DNA of 64,000 nt from Phlebotomus papatasi (Eukaryota > Arthropoda > Insecta > Diptera > Psychodidae), in contig NC_077224.1 of assembly GCF_024763615.1 (NCBI RefSeq), positions 82,532,712 to 82,596,711 of the forward strand, given 5' to 3'. This document shows positions 23,684 to 34,800 of the stretch, piece after piece. Both the position numbers and the translations under genes were made by a program. The notes below the pieces were generated by a model. That model worked only from the letters and a program-made list of their open reading frames with translations, did not search any database and had not been told where the DNA came from. Position 1 is the stretch's first letter. The number at the start of each line of letters is the position of its first letter.

Positions 23684-25239
23684 TTTCCGCCTACGGAACT
23701 GAAATGTCTTTTAATTTGAATTTTCTGAATTATAAGTTTAATTACTATTATTACATATTCGAGGAACTGTTTTAAAATCCAAGATTCTATTACATTTAAC
23801 CTCAAAAAAAAATTAAAAAATAATAAATAAATAAAAAAATAAAAGAATATTTGAAAAAAGCTTGAATTCAATTCATTAATCGCTGATCTAACAAAAAAAG
23901 TAAATAACTGCATTTTGCTTGTAATTCTAGTAACTTGAAACATTTCTTAAAATTTAAAAACTTAGAAGTGAGGTTATGTTTGAAGCTTAGTATTTGCTTT
24001 TATTTTAAATTAGTGGAAACATGTTATTAAATTTATTTAATTTTGTTTTTGTTTTTAATGCTTAAACTACTGTTAAGAATGTCACCTGGACAAGCAGTCT
24101 ATAGGTAAATATCCCTCAAGTTTTAATTTTTAGGTTATGTACGATATAACCTTAATTTTCGAATAACCTTTTATTTGAAGAGTAAAATAAATAGAAACTT
24201 ATAAAAAAATATATACTAAAAGAATATTATTCTAAAGCACACTTTTATAATTTGTAAAAGTCAACTTATGGGGAATTAAGTTAACTTAGTATTATCAACA
24301 CATCCATATTTAATTGAATAGTTTTGTAATTATCAGCGCTATTGAAAGTTTATGATCAGAGAATCTACAAAAATTCCAAGAAAACTTCTATAAATGCACA
24401 TCCAACTTGATAAAGTCCTATCCCCATGCTCCAATGCAATAAAATTAATAGATATAGGTGGTATTTATGTAGGAATAATGTCTATAAATGTCATGTAGAA
24501 TTATCAGAAAAATGAATAATGTGAATCTTATCAATACAGTATGTGCTGAAGTAATAAATTTCATCTATTGTATTTGATATTTTCCTGATTGTGAGAATGA
24601 GAAAACACCTGTGAGGCTCACACGAGAATTTATTTATCACCGGTATCCCAAGAACATTTAGCGCCGGCAAAAGATCGCGATGTTATAAGCAAATTTGGCG
24701 AATGTCGATGCGTTCAAGAAAGTCGAGAAAAACAGCAAAAGTTATCCAACATCAAATGCACTTGTAACCTGACATAGACCCCCGAATTTGGTGGTTTTAT
24801 TTGGAATTTTTGTGTTGGGGTTAAAGCACCCTTTCGAAATTTTAGCCACCCCCACAACACAAATCCCCCATACCCCTGTGCAAAAATCACAAAACAGTGA
24901 GAATTTTTCAGTGGTTTGGGTATCATGTTGCCAAAAAAGGGCCCCTCTTGCCCCCCCTTTTTCGGCACAACAATCATTTTCAATTAATTGTACGCTTTTC
25001 CCCGAGAAGAACAATACCCAGGCCTTGTTGATAGAGCAAAATCAATTAAAATTGCTTTTTGCCCATGCACCGGCATTTAAATGCCACGGAATATTTGTCA
25101 TTGTCGCGCCCCAATTTTCACTTTTGATGTTGCTCATCAGCCCCCCGCGACATTTTTGCCCCCCCTGGAATTTAGAGTATCTGATCCCCCGGAAAAAAAT
25201 GCAGGAAAATTAGGAAATTATTGAAAAACAGAGGTGTGA
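23684..25239. other. Non-coding stretch with a C-rich island
   Basis: 23684-24600 is AT-rich. 24640-25240 is less AT-rich with C runs; a 141-codon frame there (24788-25213) begins at TTG and has no recognisable domain, so it is not called a gene. No bounded repeats seen. Confidence 0.5.
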
Positions 25240-26245
25240 TTCTGTCCCCAAAGCCCCCAAGACACTCTTGTCAACAGAGTAGTAACAATAATTAAAATTT
25301 ATTACGAAATTACGCACTTTAGAGGTTATTTTGCAAAGTGAGGTTATGTTAAACCTAACCTAAAAGTAACTGCGAATTTTTTAGGCAAGAAAAATTCAAA
25401 ACTCTTCATCCGAGTAGAATTTTATTGCCTATTTTAGGAATATTGTACTGAACGGTTTTGAAATAATTTCTGAATCAAAAATTTTATGAACCTAACCTAA
25501 GGAAAATTTTCTAAAAATTAATCGGAAGGGCTAAAAAATCTAATTTTTCCACGAAACTTATAACAGACATTCTTGTTCCCAAGACATTCTTGTCAACAGA
25601 GCAGTAACAATATTTAAAATTTATTAAGAAAAATGTATTTAAAAAAAACGTGCACTTTAGAGGTTATTTTGCAAAGTGAGGTTATGCTAAACCTAACCTA
25701 AAAGTAACTTTGAATATTTTAGGCAAGAAAAATTCAAGACTCTTCGTGCGAGTAGAATTTTATTACCTATTTTAGGAATATTGTACTAAATTCTTTGGAA
25801 CTACTTTTCTAAATCAAAAATTTGTTGATTCTAACCTAAGAAAATTTGCCAAAAAATAATCGACAGGGCTAAAAATCTTAATTTTGCCACGAAATTTATA
25901 ACAGACATTCTTGTTCGTAAGACAGTCTTGTCACCAGAACAGTAACAATATTTGACATTTATTAAGAAAAATGCCTTTAAAAAACTTGCACTTTAGAGGT
26001 TATTTTGCAAAGTGAGGTTATGTTAAACCTAACCTAAAAGTAACTGTGAATATTTTAGGTAAGAAAAATTCAAGACTCTTCGTCCGAGTAGAATTTTATT
26101 ACCTATTTTAGAAATATTTTACTAAATGGTTTGGAAATACAATTCTGAATCAAAAATTTCATGATACTAACCTAGGAGAATTTGACAAACATTAATCGAC
26201 AGGGCTAAAAATTACAATTTTGTCGCGAAATTTATAACAGATTCC
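25240..26245 (+). repeat. Three ~330-bp tandem units containing GTGAGGTTATGTTAAACC
   Basis: CTTGTCAACAG or CTTGTCACCAG recurs at about 25267, 25589 and 25927, giving units of about 322 and 338 bp. Each unit contains TTGCAAAGTGAGGTTATG, AACCTAACCTAAAAGTAAC, AATTCAAGACTCTTCG and a GCTAAAAAT segment. Units are clearly homologous with scattered differences. Non-coding. Confidence 0.9.
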
Positions 26246-26454
26246 CAAAAGAATATCTGAACACGATTATTTATTACGAATACTTAAGAATCTCCTGAAA
26301 CGTTCAGGAAAAAGCCTGTGACTTCTTGACAAACATTTTGTAAAAATTAATGTAACATAAAATTTATGTAAAATTTACAATTTCTTCCGTTCAGTTTCTA
26401 ACTAGAGAACAGAACGTTTTTAGTAAGATTGGTAGAGGATAAATCTCAAACCCA

Positions 26455-27065
26455 GAAGATTTCATTAAGAAGAGAGAGGTTTTGTTAACAAAGACATAAC
26501 CTAGAAAACCGTTTTTAGCCCCAAGAAATCTACATTTTTATTAACATAGAAACATAGAAATAAACTTTTCTGTAAACGATGATTTAGTGTAACTTCGTTG
26601 ATAAATTGAAGAAGTTTTTTACAAATTACAAAAAAAAACAGAAAAATTTTATTAAGAAAAGTGAGGTTTTGTTTACAAAATCTAACCTAGAAAGCCGTTT
26701 TTTGTCCCAAAACATCTACACTTTCAATTAGAAGTAGAGTTTTCTGTAAGCTTTAAAAATGAGAAGCAAAATGAAATAATTTAGACAACTTCGTTGATAC
26801 TTTGAAAATGTTTTTAGAAATAAAAAAAAAAACAGAAAAGTTCGTTAAGAAAAGTGAGGTTTTGTTGGCAAAAGCCTAACCTATAAAACCATTTTTAGTC
26901 CCAAAAAATCCATACTTTCAATTCCAAGTAAATTCTTTCTGTAAGCTTCAACAATGAGAAGAAAAATAAATGATTTCGTGTAACTTCTTTGATAAAATGG
27001 AGAGTTTTTTAAAAATAAAAAAACGCAAAAGTGAGGTTCTGTTTACAAAGACATAACCTAGAAAA
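26455..27065 (+). repeat. Four ~185-bp tandem units with GTGAGGTTTTGTT
   Basis: GAGGTTTTGTT(A/T)ACAAA followed by ACCTAGAAA.CC occurs at about 26475, 26660, 26855 and 27030. Each is followed by TTTTTAG.CCC and AATC.ACA.TTT. The shared GAGGTTNTGTT core connects this array with the one immediately upstream. Confidence 0.85.
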
Positions 27066-27779
27066 CCTAGTTAATTCCTAGTTAATTGCATTCTCAACTA
27101 CAAATTGAAAATCCAACTTTCTTGGTTATGTTTTTTGGTAAACACAAGAAATATTTAAACTTTTCCAAATTTGTGAGAACATTAGGTCCTTTTTTAAAGG
27201 ATAAAATTTCGTTAACAGATGAACAATTTAGGTTTTTACACTTTTTTCTAGGTTAAGTAATTTCGAAAAACGCATAACTTTAAACCTCTCCATCTGACTG
27301 TTTAATATTTTGGGATTTTAATCTCTTTATTACAGAAATGGTAAAATTTCTGAACACATCGTGACCTAATGCAGCACAAATTTGATTTTAGAATAACCTT
27401 TAACATAACCTAATATAACCTTTCCAAAAAATTAGTAGTTTATTGCCCATTCTAAGATGAAGCTCTTAAAGTCTAATCTGTATTAGACAACAAATTTCTT
27501 TTACATCTTAAAGATAAAAATATAGTGTTCTTATGAAACGTGTTCAATTTCACAATATTCCTGTCAAATTGGAAACGTCAAACTTCCTAAAATTGTCATT
27601 GATATCAAAAAGAAATCCACATCCATCCAACAAACTTCTAATACTTTCTGAGAAGTTAATTTCTCTGACTGATATACCAACGAGAAGAAAGTTGTCTAGA
27701 AAGGTCATAATCTTCAGACTTTTCCCTAAATTTCAGTAAAAATGCTTTTAAAAAACCTACAGCGCTGTTCTGACTAACT
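27066..27779. other. AT-rich non-coding stretch
   Basis: Contains scattered AACATAACCT motifs but no clear unit structure or gene. A 68-codon frame at 27533-27739 has no recognisable domain. Confidence 0.5.
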
Positions 27780-28181
27780 GTGTTATCACACTTGCACATT
27801 AAAATTTTCATATGATTCACATTAATTGTCGCTGGTGAGAGTCTAAATGTGTAATTTGTGTGTTTGAATCATTTTATATTCAAAATTTGATCTATTTGTT
27901 GATAAAAAGGTAGACTTGGCCCGCAAAATTTGATACAAATTGATTTATAGCATTAATGCGAAAAATTAATGCGATTTTCTCTTTAATTTTTTAATGTGAA
28001 AAATATTTATGCTTTAGGTAAATTTAAACTTATTTTTGCAGGCCAAGTCCAGTTCTTTATCAATAAATAGAAAAACCCCAAATATTAAGTGACTCAAAGA
28101 CACAAATAACATATTTGGACGCTCACAAGCGACAATTAATGTGAATCACATTAAAATTTCAATATGCAAGTGTGATAACGC
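27780..28181. mobile_element. Foldback element with GTGTTATCACACTTGC termini
   Basis: The left arm starts GTGTTATCACACTTGCACAT and continues through TTCACATTAATTGTCGCT to GTAGACTTGGCC near 27920; the right arm is the imperfect reverse complement from GGCCAAGTCC near 28042 to GCAAGTGTGATAACGC. Arms of about 140 bp around a ~120-bp AT-rich centre. No coding sequence and no obvious target duplication. Confidence 0.85.
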
Positions 28182-28256
28182 CGTAAGAATTGTTAATAAT
28201 TTTTTAATCTTCAAATAGGTCTTGAAATATTTTTTGCAGAAGAAAGTCGCGAGAGT

Positions 28257-28388
28257 TAGGTCCTTGACAGACTTACGACTTAAGCCGAGAGATGCCTTAG
28301 TGGAAAGTGATGGAAATGTAGTTTAATCTTTATTTCGAATAAAAATACACTAAGCCGTCTCTCGGCTAATCCTCAGACAGGGGCCCAT
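28257..28388. mobile_element. Small MITE with AGCCGAGAGA.G arms
   Basis: TTGACAGACTTACGACTTAA followed by GCCGAGAGATGCCTTAGTG is mirrored by CACTAAGCCGTCTCTCGGCT followed by AATCCTCAGACAGG. About 130 bp, non-coding, located between the foldback element at 27780 and dac exon 1. Confidence 0.7.
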
Positions 28389-29001
28389 CAAGCCTAATAA
28401 AAAGTGAAGCTATTTTTCACTTTTCCTTGTAAAAATTTTGCAGGTATTGCACCGCGACTTAAACAAATTTGCTCGTAGTTCTTGTATAATTTTGGCGAAC
28501 ATTATGATATGTGTATTTTTAGATAGCTTTTAATGCACGATTTTGAAATATATCAGACTGATAAGTCAATTCTCTTTAGGAAAAAACTTGCCAATAGTCT
28601 TCAGTGCATTTATACAAAAACTTAGATTTAGGGTGGGCATAAGGTACGTTTTACTTTTTAAGACACGATACTTCGAAAATTCTAGTTTAAAATTTTTAAA
28701 GTCCTTAAACATCCCGCAAGGTGGCGCATAAAATTCAGTTCATAAAATATTTAAAACTTTCCACCTAAAAGATTCTTGTATTGTGAATAGCTCAACATCG
28801 GATTTGAACTAAGAAGAACCAAAATCTTGCAAAAATGTATAAAAAGAAAAATCGTACAAGAAGAGAAATGGTGATAGAATTGTTTCCCAGAAAAGAATAA
28901 TAAAACTTATTGTAAATTATTTGTTATCAAAAATGCATCGAAACACCAAGAAATAAAACGTGAGGCAAAAGTGCATTTGGATGAGAGATTTGGACACGTA
29001 C
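28389..29001 (-). other. dac: Start of dac intron 1
   Basis: Minus-strand intron sequence immediately after the donor site (GTACGT at 29001-28996). No further dac exon is recognised to the left edge of the window, so this intron is probably longer than 28 kb unless a downstream exon was missed. Confidence 0.7.
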
Positions 29002-29825
29002 CTCGCAGTGGTGCAGTCGCGATAGAGAACGTCGAAATCCTTGCAGGACAGCAATTTGCAGCGATTGACGCCGGGCTGAATGGCTCCAAGACCCCTCAAG
29101 ATGCGTACTTGTTCCACATTGCACACCAATGGCACAATGTCCAGGCGCTTTAGTTTGGTGTACACGGTATGGAGCCCGCCAACGAGGTGCTTGAGAAACA
29201 ATTCAAAAGCCTGTGGCAGGCATAGCATTGTGTCCCCGGCTATGATAAATGCCGCCACCTTCTGACCACGATAGTCCACCAATTTGCACTCATTGGCAGT
29301 TGGGTCTGAGGTGGATATTGGCGGGGGGCTGTTGTAGCTCCTTGGGGGTACATGGTGATGAGCCGCTGCCATGAGTTCTAGCGGATTGTGATGCATCATC
29401 TGAAGGGAATTGAGGAGGCCCAGACCGTGTGGGGGCAAATGTGGTAGGCTCTGGGCCATCCGCGGTGCCATGGCACCCATGCTATTGGGTGTGGACACTT
29501 GCGGTGGACTGAGAGGATGTGGGAGACCCAGCATCTGTGGTCCAGGGGCACCACGTTCAGCCCCAATTGGACTTGACATCTGCCGACTACCTGGGCTATG
29601 TGGTGTCGGTGTACGGCGATTTATGTGCATCTGAGGAGCTGTACTGGAGCCCGAACTTGAGCCACTTGGTGGATTACCAGATGAATTGTGCCCAGATGTA
29701 CTACTATGGTGATTTCCTGGGCTCTGAGGCGTCTTCACGGACGCAGCTGGATGGGATTCAGCAGTTGAGGACATACTGTGTTCACTGTGTGTCGACAATG
29801 AGTCCATCACCGAGTCCATGCTCAT
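29002..29825 (-). CDS. dac: Dachshund transcription cofactor, first coding exon (partial)
   Basis: Dachshund is a nuclear SKI/SNO/DAC-family cofactor that works with Eyes absent and Sine oculis in retinal determination and also patterns legs and mushroom bodies. This exon encodes about 274 residues. Residues 1-180 are low-complexity Ser/Pro/His/Met-rich, including MSMDSVMDSL at the start. Residues about 180-274 are the DACHbox-N domain, with CKLVDYRGQKVAAFIIAGDT, LCLPQAFELFLKHLVGG, HTVYTKLKRLDIVPLVCN and EQVRILRGLGAIQPGVNRCK, close to vertebrate DACH1. The exon ends after AG of a split codon at a GTACGT donor. The start chosen is the first in-frame ATG (29825-29823). The frame is open upstream to 29918 but contains only a GTG at 29906, and a stop lies just before it. 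The remaining exons, including the C-terminal coiled-coil domain, are not in the window. Confidence 0.95.
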
Positions 29826-32150
29826 TTGACTGGACAAATCAGACTCACTCTGTCCACCTTCCGGCACTTGATTCCACTTCTCGACAATTTTGCGCGGGAA
29901 AATCACTTTGCACTTTTTTTATTTGGGGAGGGAATTATTAAAAACGGTCACAAAATTTATAGTCAGATCAGAGGGGGGCAATCACTTCATCAGAGATGCC
30001 TTTCCGGGAAAGCGTCACCACACTGATCAAATAACAAATGGAAAATGCAATCGCAGCCCCAAACCGCAATTGGAACCCTTAGGGTACCCTTACCAAAAAA
30101 TTTAGTTCAGGGATGATATTTTTTTTTCATATGAGACAGAAATGTATTTTCCCTCTCACATTCCACACGGAAAATCAATCGGTTCCGAACTCAGAGACGT
30201 CGAAGTACCCTTGGTGGATGCTGGAAAAATTTTCCTCCGGGATCAACACACACACGCGCACACACGGAATTTCGGGTGAAAACTAAAATATTCCCTGTGA
30301 TTCGAATGGGGCGTCAATTTTGGAGTCACAGAAATATCCTTTATATGATTGCTATTGCGCGCTTTTACTACTTCCAATTGGTATTGGTCGACGGCTGGTC
30401 GGATAAAGAAGCCCTAGGACTGCTACTGCCTTTTCCGACAGAGACAGCGCGCTAATACTCCTCTTTTCCCTATCTCGCTTTTTTCACCCAACCCCGAGGG
30501 GGGAAAAACTGAAATTTTCCTGCTCACACTGTGGGGGTGCTTTTCTCACACACAAACGGCTTTTTCAAATGCGCACAGATACCCCATTTCCCCACCACAG
30601 TGCACAATTTTCTCCTACCAAAAGAAAAACCACGTGCGACATCGCCATTTTTTTAACGGTCTTTTTTTCGGATTTTTCTGTTTTTTTTTATTTCTGTTTT
30701 TTTCTTTAAAGATTTTGTTTTCCACAGCACTGAGTTTATTTGGTCTTTCACTAAATTTTTCAGAATTTTCTCACTTTGTGACAATTTAAAAAAAAAAAAT
30801 GTGGAAAACTTTTCACAGAACAACCTTTAGGCGCGCTTTAGGTCTAACCGCCCACACTGTCCGGAAGTCACGCACAAACTGTCCGATAGCAGCGCCACGA
30901 AGGGGTGAAGCACTCAAAGTCTCTTTTGTGGTTATGTCGATCCGCCCGCGCCAAAAAAAAAACTAACACGATACCGCGGAAAATATCAATAAACGGATTT
31001 TTCCTCACAATCGACGGCAAATGCCAGACTTATGACGAGATAGAGCGTTGTACCAGTGACAAAGTACGAATGTTCAATGCAAACCAATGGAAATGGTTTG
31101 TTTTCCTCATGTAGAGTGAGAAAGATGATTTCCCCCTCTCACTAGCAACTTTGGGGGAATTTCTTTAATTTTTCCTAAACCTCCGACACAGGTAAATACT
31201 ACTCTATTATAGCCTTCGCAGTCTGCAGTCACACTGACGGCGTGTGTAAATAAGAAAAGCACAGTTGCTGGGATGAAAGAGAGACATTGGCACGACACCC
31301 AGAAGAAAAAAAAGAAGGCAGAGAAAAAAAAAAGAAAATAAAACAAGAGGTATAACAGAAATAGAGACAATACGAGAATACCATTCTCCTGGGTTGTGTA
31401 GAAAATGCCCAGAATGTACCACAAGTTGGAATGAGACAGCTCAATGGCCCCATCCACAAGCCAGACAGAGACAGCAATTGAAGAAAGAGAGACACCAATA
31501 CATGAAATTGTAGCCAACAAATAAAATAGGTGGGTTCACAATTCCATTTCCACTCTGCATTATATTTTATTGATATTATTACGTTTCTTCTCTTGCCACT
31601 TCACACATTTCACCATCCATCTCTTTCGCACTCCCTGTCCGATTCGCCAAATGAGAGCGAGACCGCACCCCATTGACACCCATCCATCAGACAGAGACAG
31701 CACCATTCTCAGAGCATGCGTCTCCAAACCCAGTGCCCCTATTGGCTCAAAATTAACTTGCCTACCCCTATTGGCGAATCAGAAGGCTGTGGCTGTTTTG
31801 GACACGCCCTCCGGAAAGGTGTCGGTGCATTTAGTATCCGACTCTTTCGCATTCCAATTGAAATCGCCACACACAAATGTTTTGCTAAATATTTCCACAA
31901 CTTACATAAATGCCTCTCCCCCTCCTCGCACACTTTTGAGGTTAGGTGGTGTTGGTGCGCGGGAAACTCACACAGTCGCACACGGTGGGGAAGTGAACCT
32001 CTCTCGCTCTCTCGGGAGAGTTTTTGTCAGGAACCTTGCAAGGAAGGGTAATCTCAATGTAAATCCTCTGAGATTCTGTACCTGTGAGGATCTAATTGTA
32101 AATTTTAATGTCTCGAAATACGGCTGAATTGAGGGGCAATTTATTGTCTT
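29826..32150 (-). promoter_or_regulatory. dac: Probable dac 5' UTR and upstream regulatory region
   Basis: This 2.3-kb stretch is markedly less AT-rich than its flanks, free of recognisable MITEs, and immediately 5' of the dac start on the minus strand, so it is the natural place for 5' UTR and promoter. It has a CA/CG-rich dinucleotide run at 30247-30265. Open frames in it (31107-31520 minus, 31570-32127 plus) start at or rely on non-ATG codons or have no recognised domains and are not called. I cannot place a transcription start. Confidence 0.45.
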
Positions 32151-32839
32151 TTAGGTTATTTTTTTGCTAAGATTGGTTACCTTTCGATGCAATTATTAAG
32201 TATGCTCCGTATCCTCTATCTACTCCAAATCTGTTTAGGTTTACGTTGAATTACACACAATTTGAAAATGATAAGAAAGGCAGAGACAAGAAATTAAGGA
32301 AATAAATATTTTTTCTGTAATAAAGGTTAGGACAAACGTAACCTCAAATTATTTAATTAAACGCAATAATAGTTCTTTTTCTACAATTCTCTCTGAAAGT
32401 ATTTTAGTTTGGTCAACAGTGTTAACCAACTTTAACCTTTAATCAAATGAATTTATAAAATTATTAAAAGTTTTGTACTTTGAAGTACAAATACAAAAGG
32501 CTATTATTTAGTTGAGCTACTAGAATTTTTGAACTTTAATTTTTTGTAATGGTTGATTTATTTATTAAACTAACAATACTTTTAAAACCTTTAAAGCCAT
32601 TTGAAGCCCCTTGGGGTTAAAAAGGCTGTTTTGTATACCTACAGAGACGGTATATGACATTGTAAAATGATTACCTTGTAATAAATATCTCGATACGATT
32701 AATAATAATAAAACGAAAAACTGTTTTTTTTATAGAAATGCTTTTTGACAAAATTTAAAATTTTTCAAACATAAAACACAGTGAAAGAAAGCAATAATAT
32801 GATAATATTTTGATCCAAGTGTACCATATAGAAGAAGAA
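32151..32839. other. AT-rich non-coding stretch
   Basis: No gene or bounded repeat seen. A few TTAGGTTA motifs occur. Confidence 0.5.
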
Positions 32840-33128
32840 ATCGATAGTGTGTAAATTATGGTCTTAATTCGTTTACATCCAGTTACAGATATCTCAGAAA
32901 AAATATTGGCTGATTAGCCACAATTTCCGATATCAATTTACACAAGTATATATGCAATTTTTGTGTAATGAAATATTTTGTGATTTCTACACAATTTATC
33001 TAAAAGCTGTGTAAATTTCACACAAAATGTGTAACAAAGTCCTTTAACTGACAGTGCTGGAGGGAGCTGATGGGGAGCCGCCAGGACTGGAGATGGTTAG
33101 TGCGAGAGACTCGGTTAATCCCTTAAAG

Positions 33129-33255
33129 CAGAGGTGAACAGTCTGAAACAGAAGACACGTCAAATGAAAATTGTACATCAATGGTCAAAACACGACCTGG
33201 ACAACCTTATTTTGACGTTTATTCAGTTTCAAACGGTTCTTGCATACCCCCGCCT
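33129..33255. mobile_element. Foldback MITE, CAGAGGTG/AACGTCAAA family, copy 2
   Basis: Begins CAGAGGTGAACAGTCTGAAA, has ACACGTCAAATGAAAATTGT in the left arm and TTTTGACGTTTATTCAGTTT followed by CAAACGGTTCTTGCATACCC in the right. Non-coding, inserted in the TGTGTAA array. Confidence 0.8.
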
Positions 33256-33570
33256 TAAAGGGACGTTGCAGCCACTTAAGTAAGAAGTCAGAAATTCTTG
33301 TGTATTGCTATACATTTATGTGACTTTTACACACTTTGCCTAAAACTGTGTGATTTTACACAAAACGTACATAATTGTGTAATCAGTTGCTGATTTTTCT
33401 GTCAAGTTGCACAGTTTACCATTATCAAATTAACATTACATTTTTCCGTGTGACATTTTCTTCAAAAATCTGTGTAACATTACTACAATTATGTAAATGA
33501 TTATCACAAAATACATACAGTCCACATTTTTTGACTATTTTACCAAGATCTTCGTTGAAAATTTACATAA

Positions 33571-33767
33571 GGTGATGGCATTACTTGTGGTCTGTCTTTG
33601 CTTATGGCCTCTTCGCAATATTTGTCAGAAAATAATTCCGAAAATCAAAAAAAAATATGAACCAAATATTTTGAATTTTGAGGTTTTTTTTAAATAATTT
33701 TGTGACATTATAAAGTTTTTGCGAGGAAGCCATAAGTAAAGACAGAGGCCACAAGTAATGCCGCCAC
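33571..33767. mobile_element. MITE with GGCATTACTTGTGG arms
   Basis: The left arm GGCATTACTTGTGGTCT continues through GTCTTTGCTTATGGCCTCTT and CGCAA; the right arm is its reverse complement with few mismatches, ending CCACAAGTAATGCCGCCACG. About 45-bp arms around a ~100-bp AT-rich centre. It splits a TGTGTAA unit, whose sequence resumes directly after it. Confidence 0.85.
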
Positions 33768-34800
33768 GCTAAATGTAAAATTCTTGTGCATTGCTACACA
33801 TTTAAATAATTCGTACACAATTTTCCAGAATGTGTACAATTTTACACATGTTGTGTAACAAAATGTACAAATCTGTGTAATCAGTTGTTGGTTTTGCGGT
33901 CTAATTTCATATTTTGCAGTCAGATTTAATTAGTATTAGACATTTTTTAGGCATCTGTGTTACCTTACAACAATTGTATAAATAAATACCACAAAATACA
34001 CACAATAAAAAAATATTGTCTATTTTATACCATGGTCTTCGTAGAAAAATGAACATACATGTGTAATTTTTGTGTATTGCTACACATTTATTTAATTCTT
34101 ACACTATTTATCTAGAATCTGTAATTTTACACAAATTGTGTAACAAAATGTACACAACTGTGTAATCATTCACTGATTTTGCCCTTTAATTATACAATTT
34201 ACCATTACATCAAATAAGTATTAAACATTTTTTGAAGTATCTGCGTAACCATACAACAATTATGTTAATTATTTCACCATGGTCTTTGTGACAAATTCAC
34301 ATAAAAGTGTAATTTTTATGTATTGCTACACATTTATGTAATTCTTACACTATTTGTCTATATTCTGTGTAATTTTACGCAAATTATGCAACTGAATATA
34401 CACAACTCTGTAATCAGTTGCTGACTTTACTGTCTGTAATTACATCGTTTACCATTTTTGGAAATTAACATCAAATATATTCTTGAAGCACTTGTGTAAC
34501 CTTACAACAATTGTGTAAAATATTATAATAAAATATACACAGTAAAAATGTATTGTCTGTTTTACCATGATCTTCGTGCAAATTTACATAAATGTGTAAT
34601 TATTGAGTATTACTACACATTTATGTGGCTTTACACGATTTATCAAAAATCTGTGCAATTTTACACAAAATTCATCAATGATTTTCCTCACAAATCACAC
34701 AGTTTACCATAAAAAAATTACATCACACATTTTCTTAAAGCTTCTGCTGTCTTCAAATTCTTACAAAATATTTTACAGTAATTTAAAAAATTTCATGACA

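Larger units (their letters stand above)
32840..34800 (-). repeat. TGTGTAA tandem array, inverted relative to 18236-20100
   Basis: Diverged units contain TGTGTAATTTTTGTGTATTG, CTACACATTTAT, CTGTGTAATTTTACACAAA and a CAGTTGCTGATTTTNC core. These are the reverse complement of the array at 18236-20100. Unit starts near 34065, 34305 and 34590 give periods of about 240 and 285 bp. The array is interrupted by two MITEs (33129-33255 and 33571-33767), so it predates them. Confidence 0.85.

Noticed and set aside
24788..25213. 141-codon plus-strand frame
   Set aside because: It starts at TTG, no domain is recognised, and codon content matches the C-rich local composition.
29826..29906. N-terminal extension of dac from 29906
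   Set aside because: The codon there is GTG and no upstream ATG exists in frame before a stop, so the first ATG at 29825 is preferred unless an upstream exon is spliced in.
29410..29941. Plus-strand frames opposite dac exon 1
   Set aside because: They are shadows of the dac reading frame on the other strand.
31107..31520. 137-codon minus-strand frame rich in Phe/Ser/Leu
   Set aside because: It arises from poly-A/G on the opposite strand and has no domain; the hydrophobic run is compositional.
31570..32127. 185-codon open frame on the plus strand upstream of dac
   Set aside because: It begins at TTG rather than ATG, has no recognisable domain, and overlaps other frames in a less AT-rich region where long chance frames are expected.
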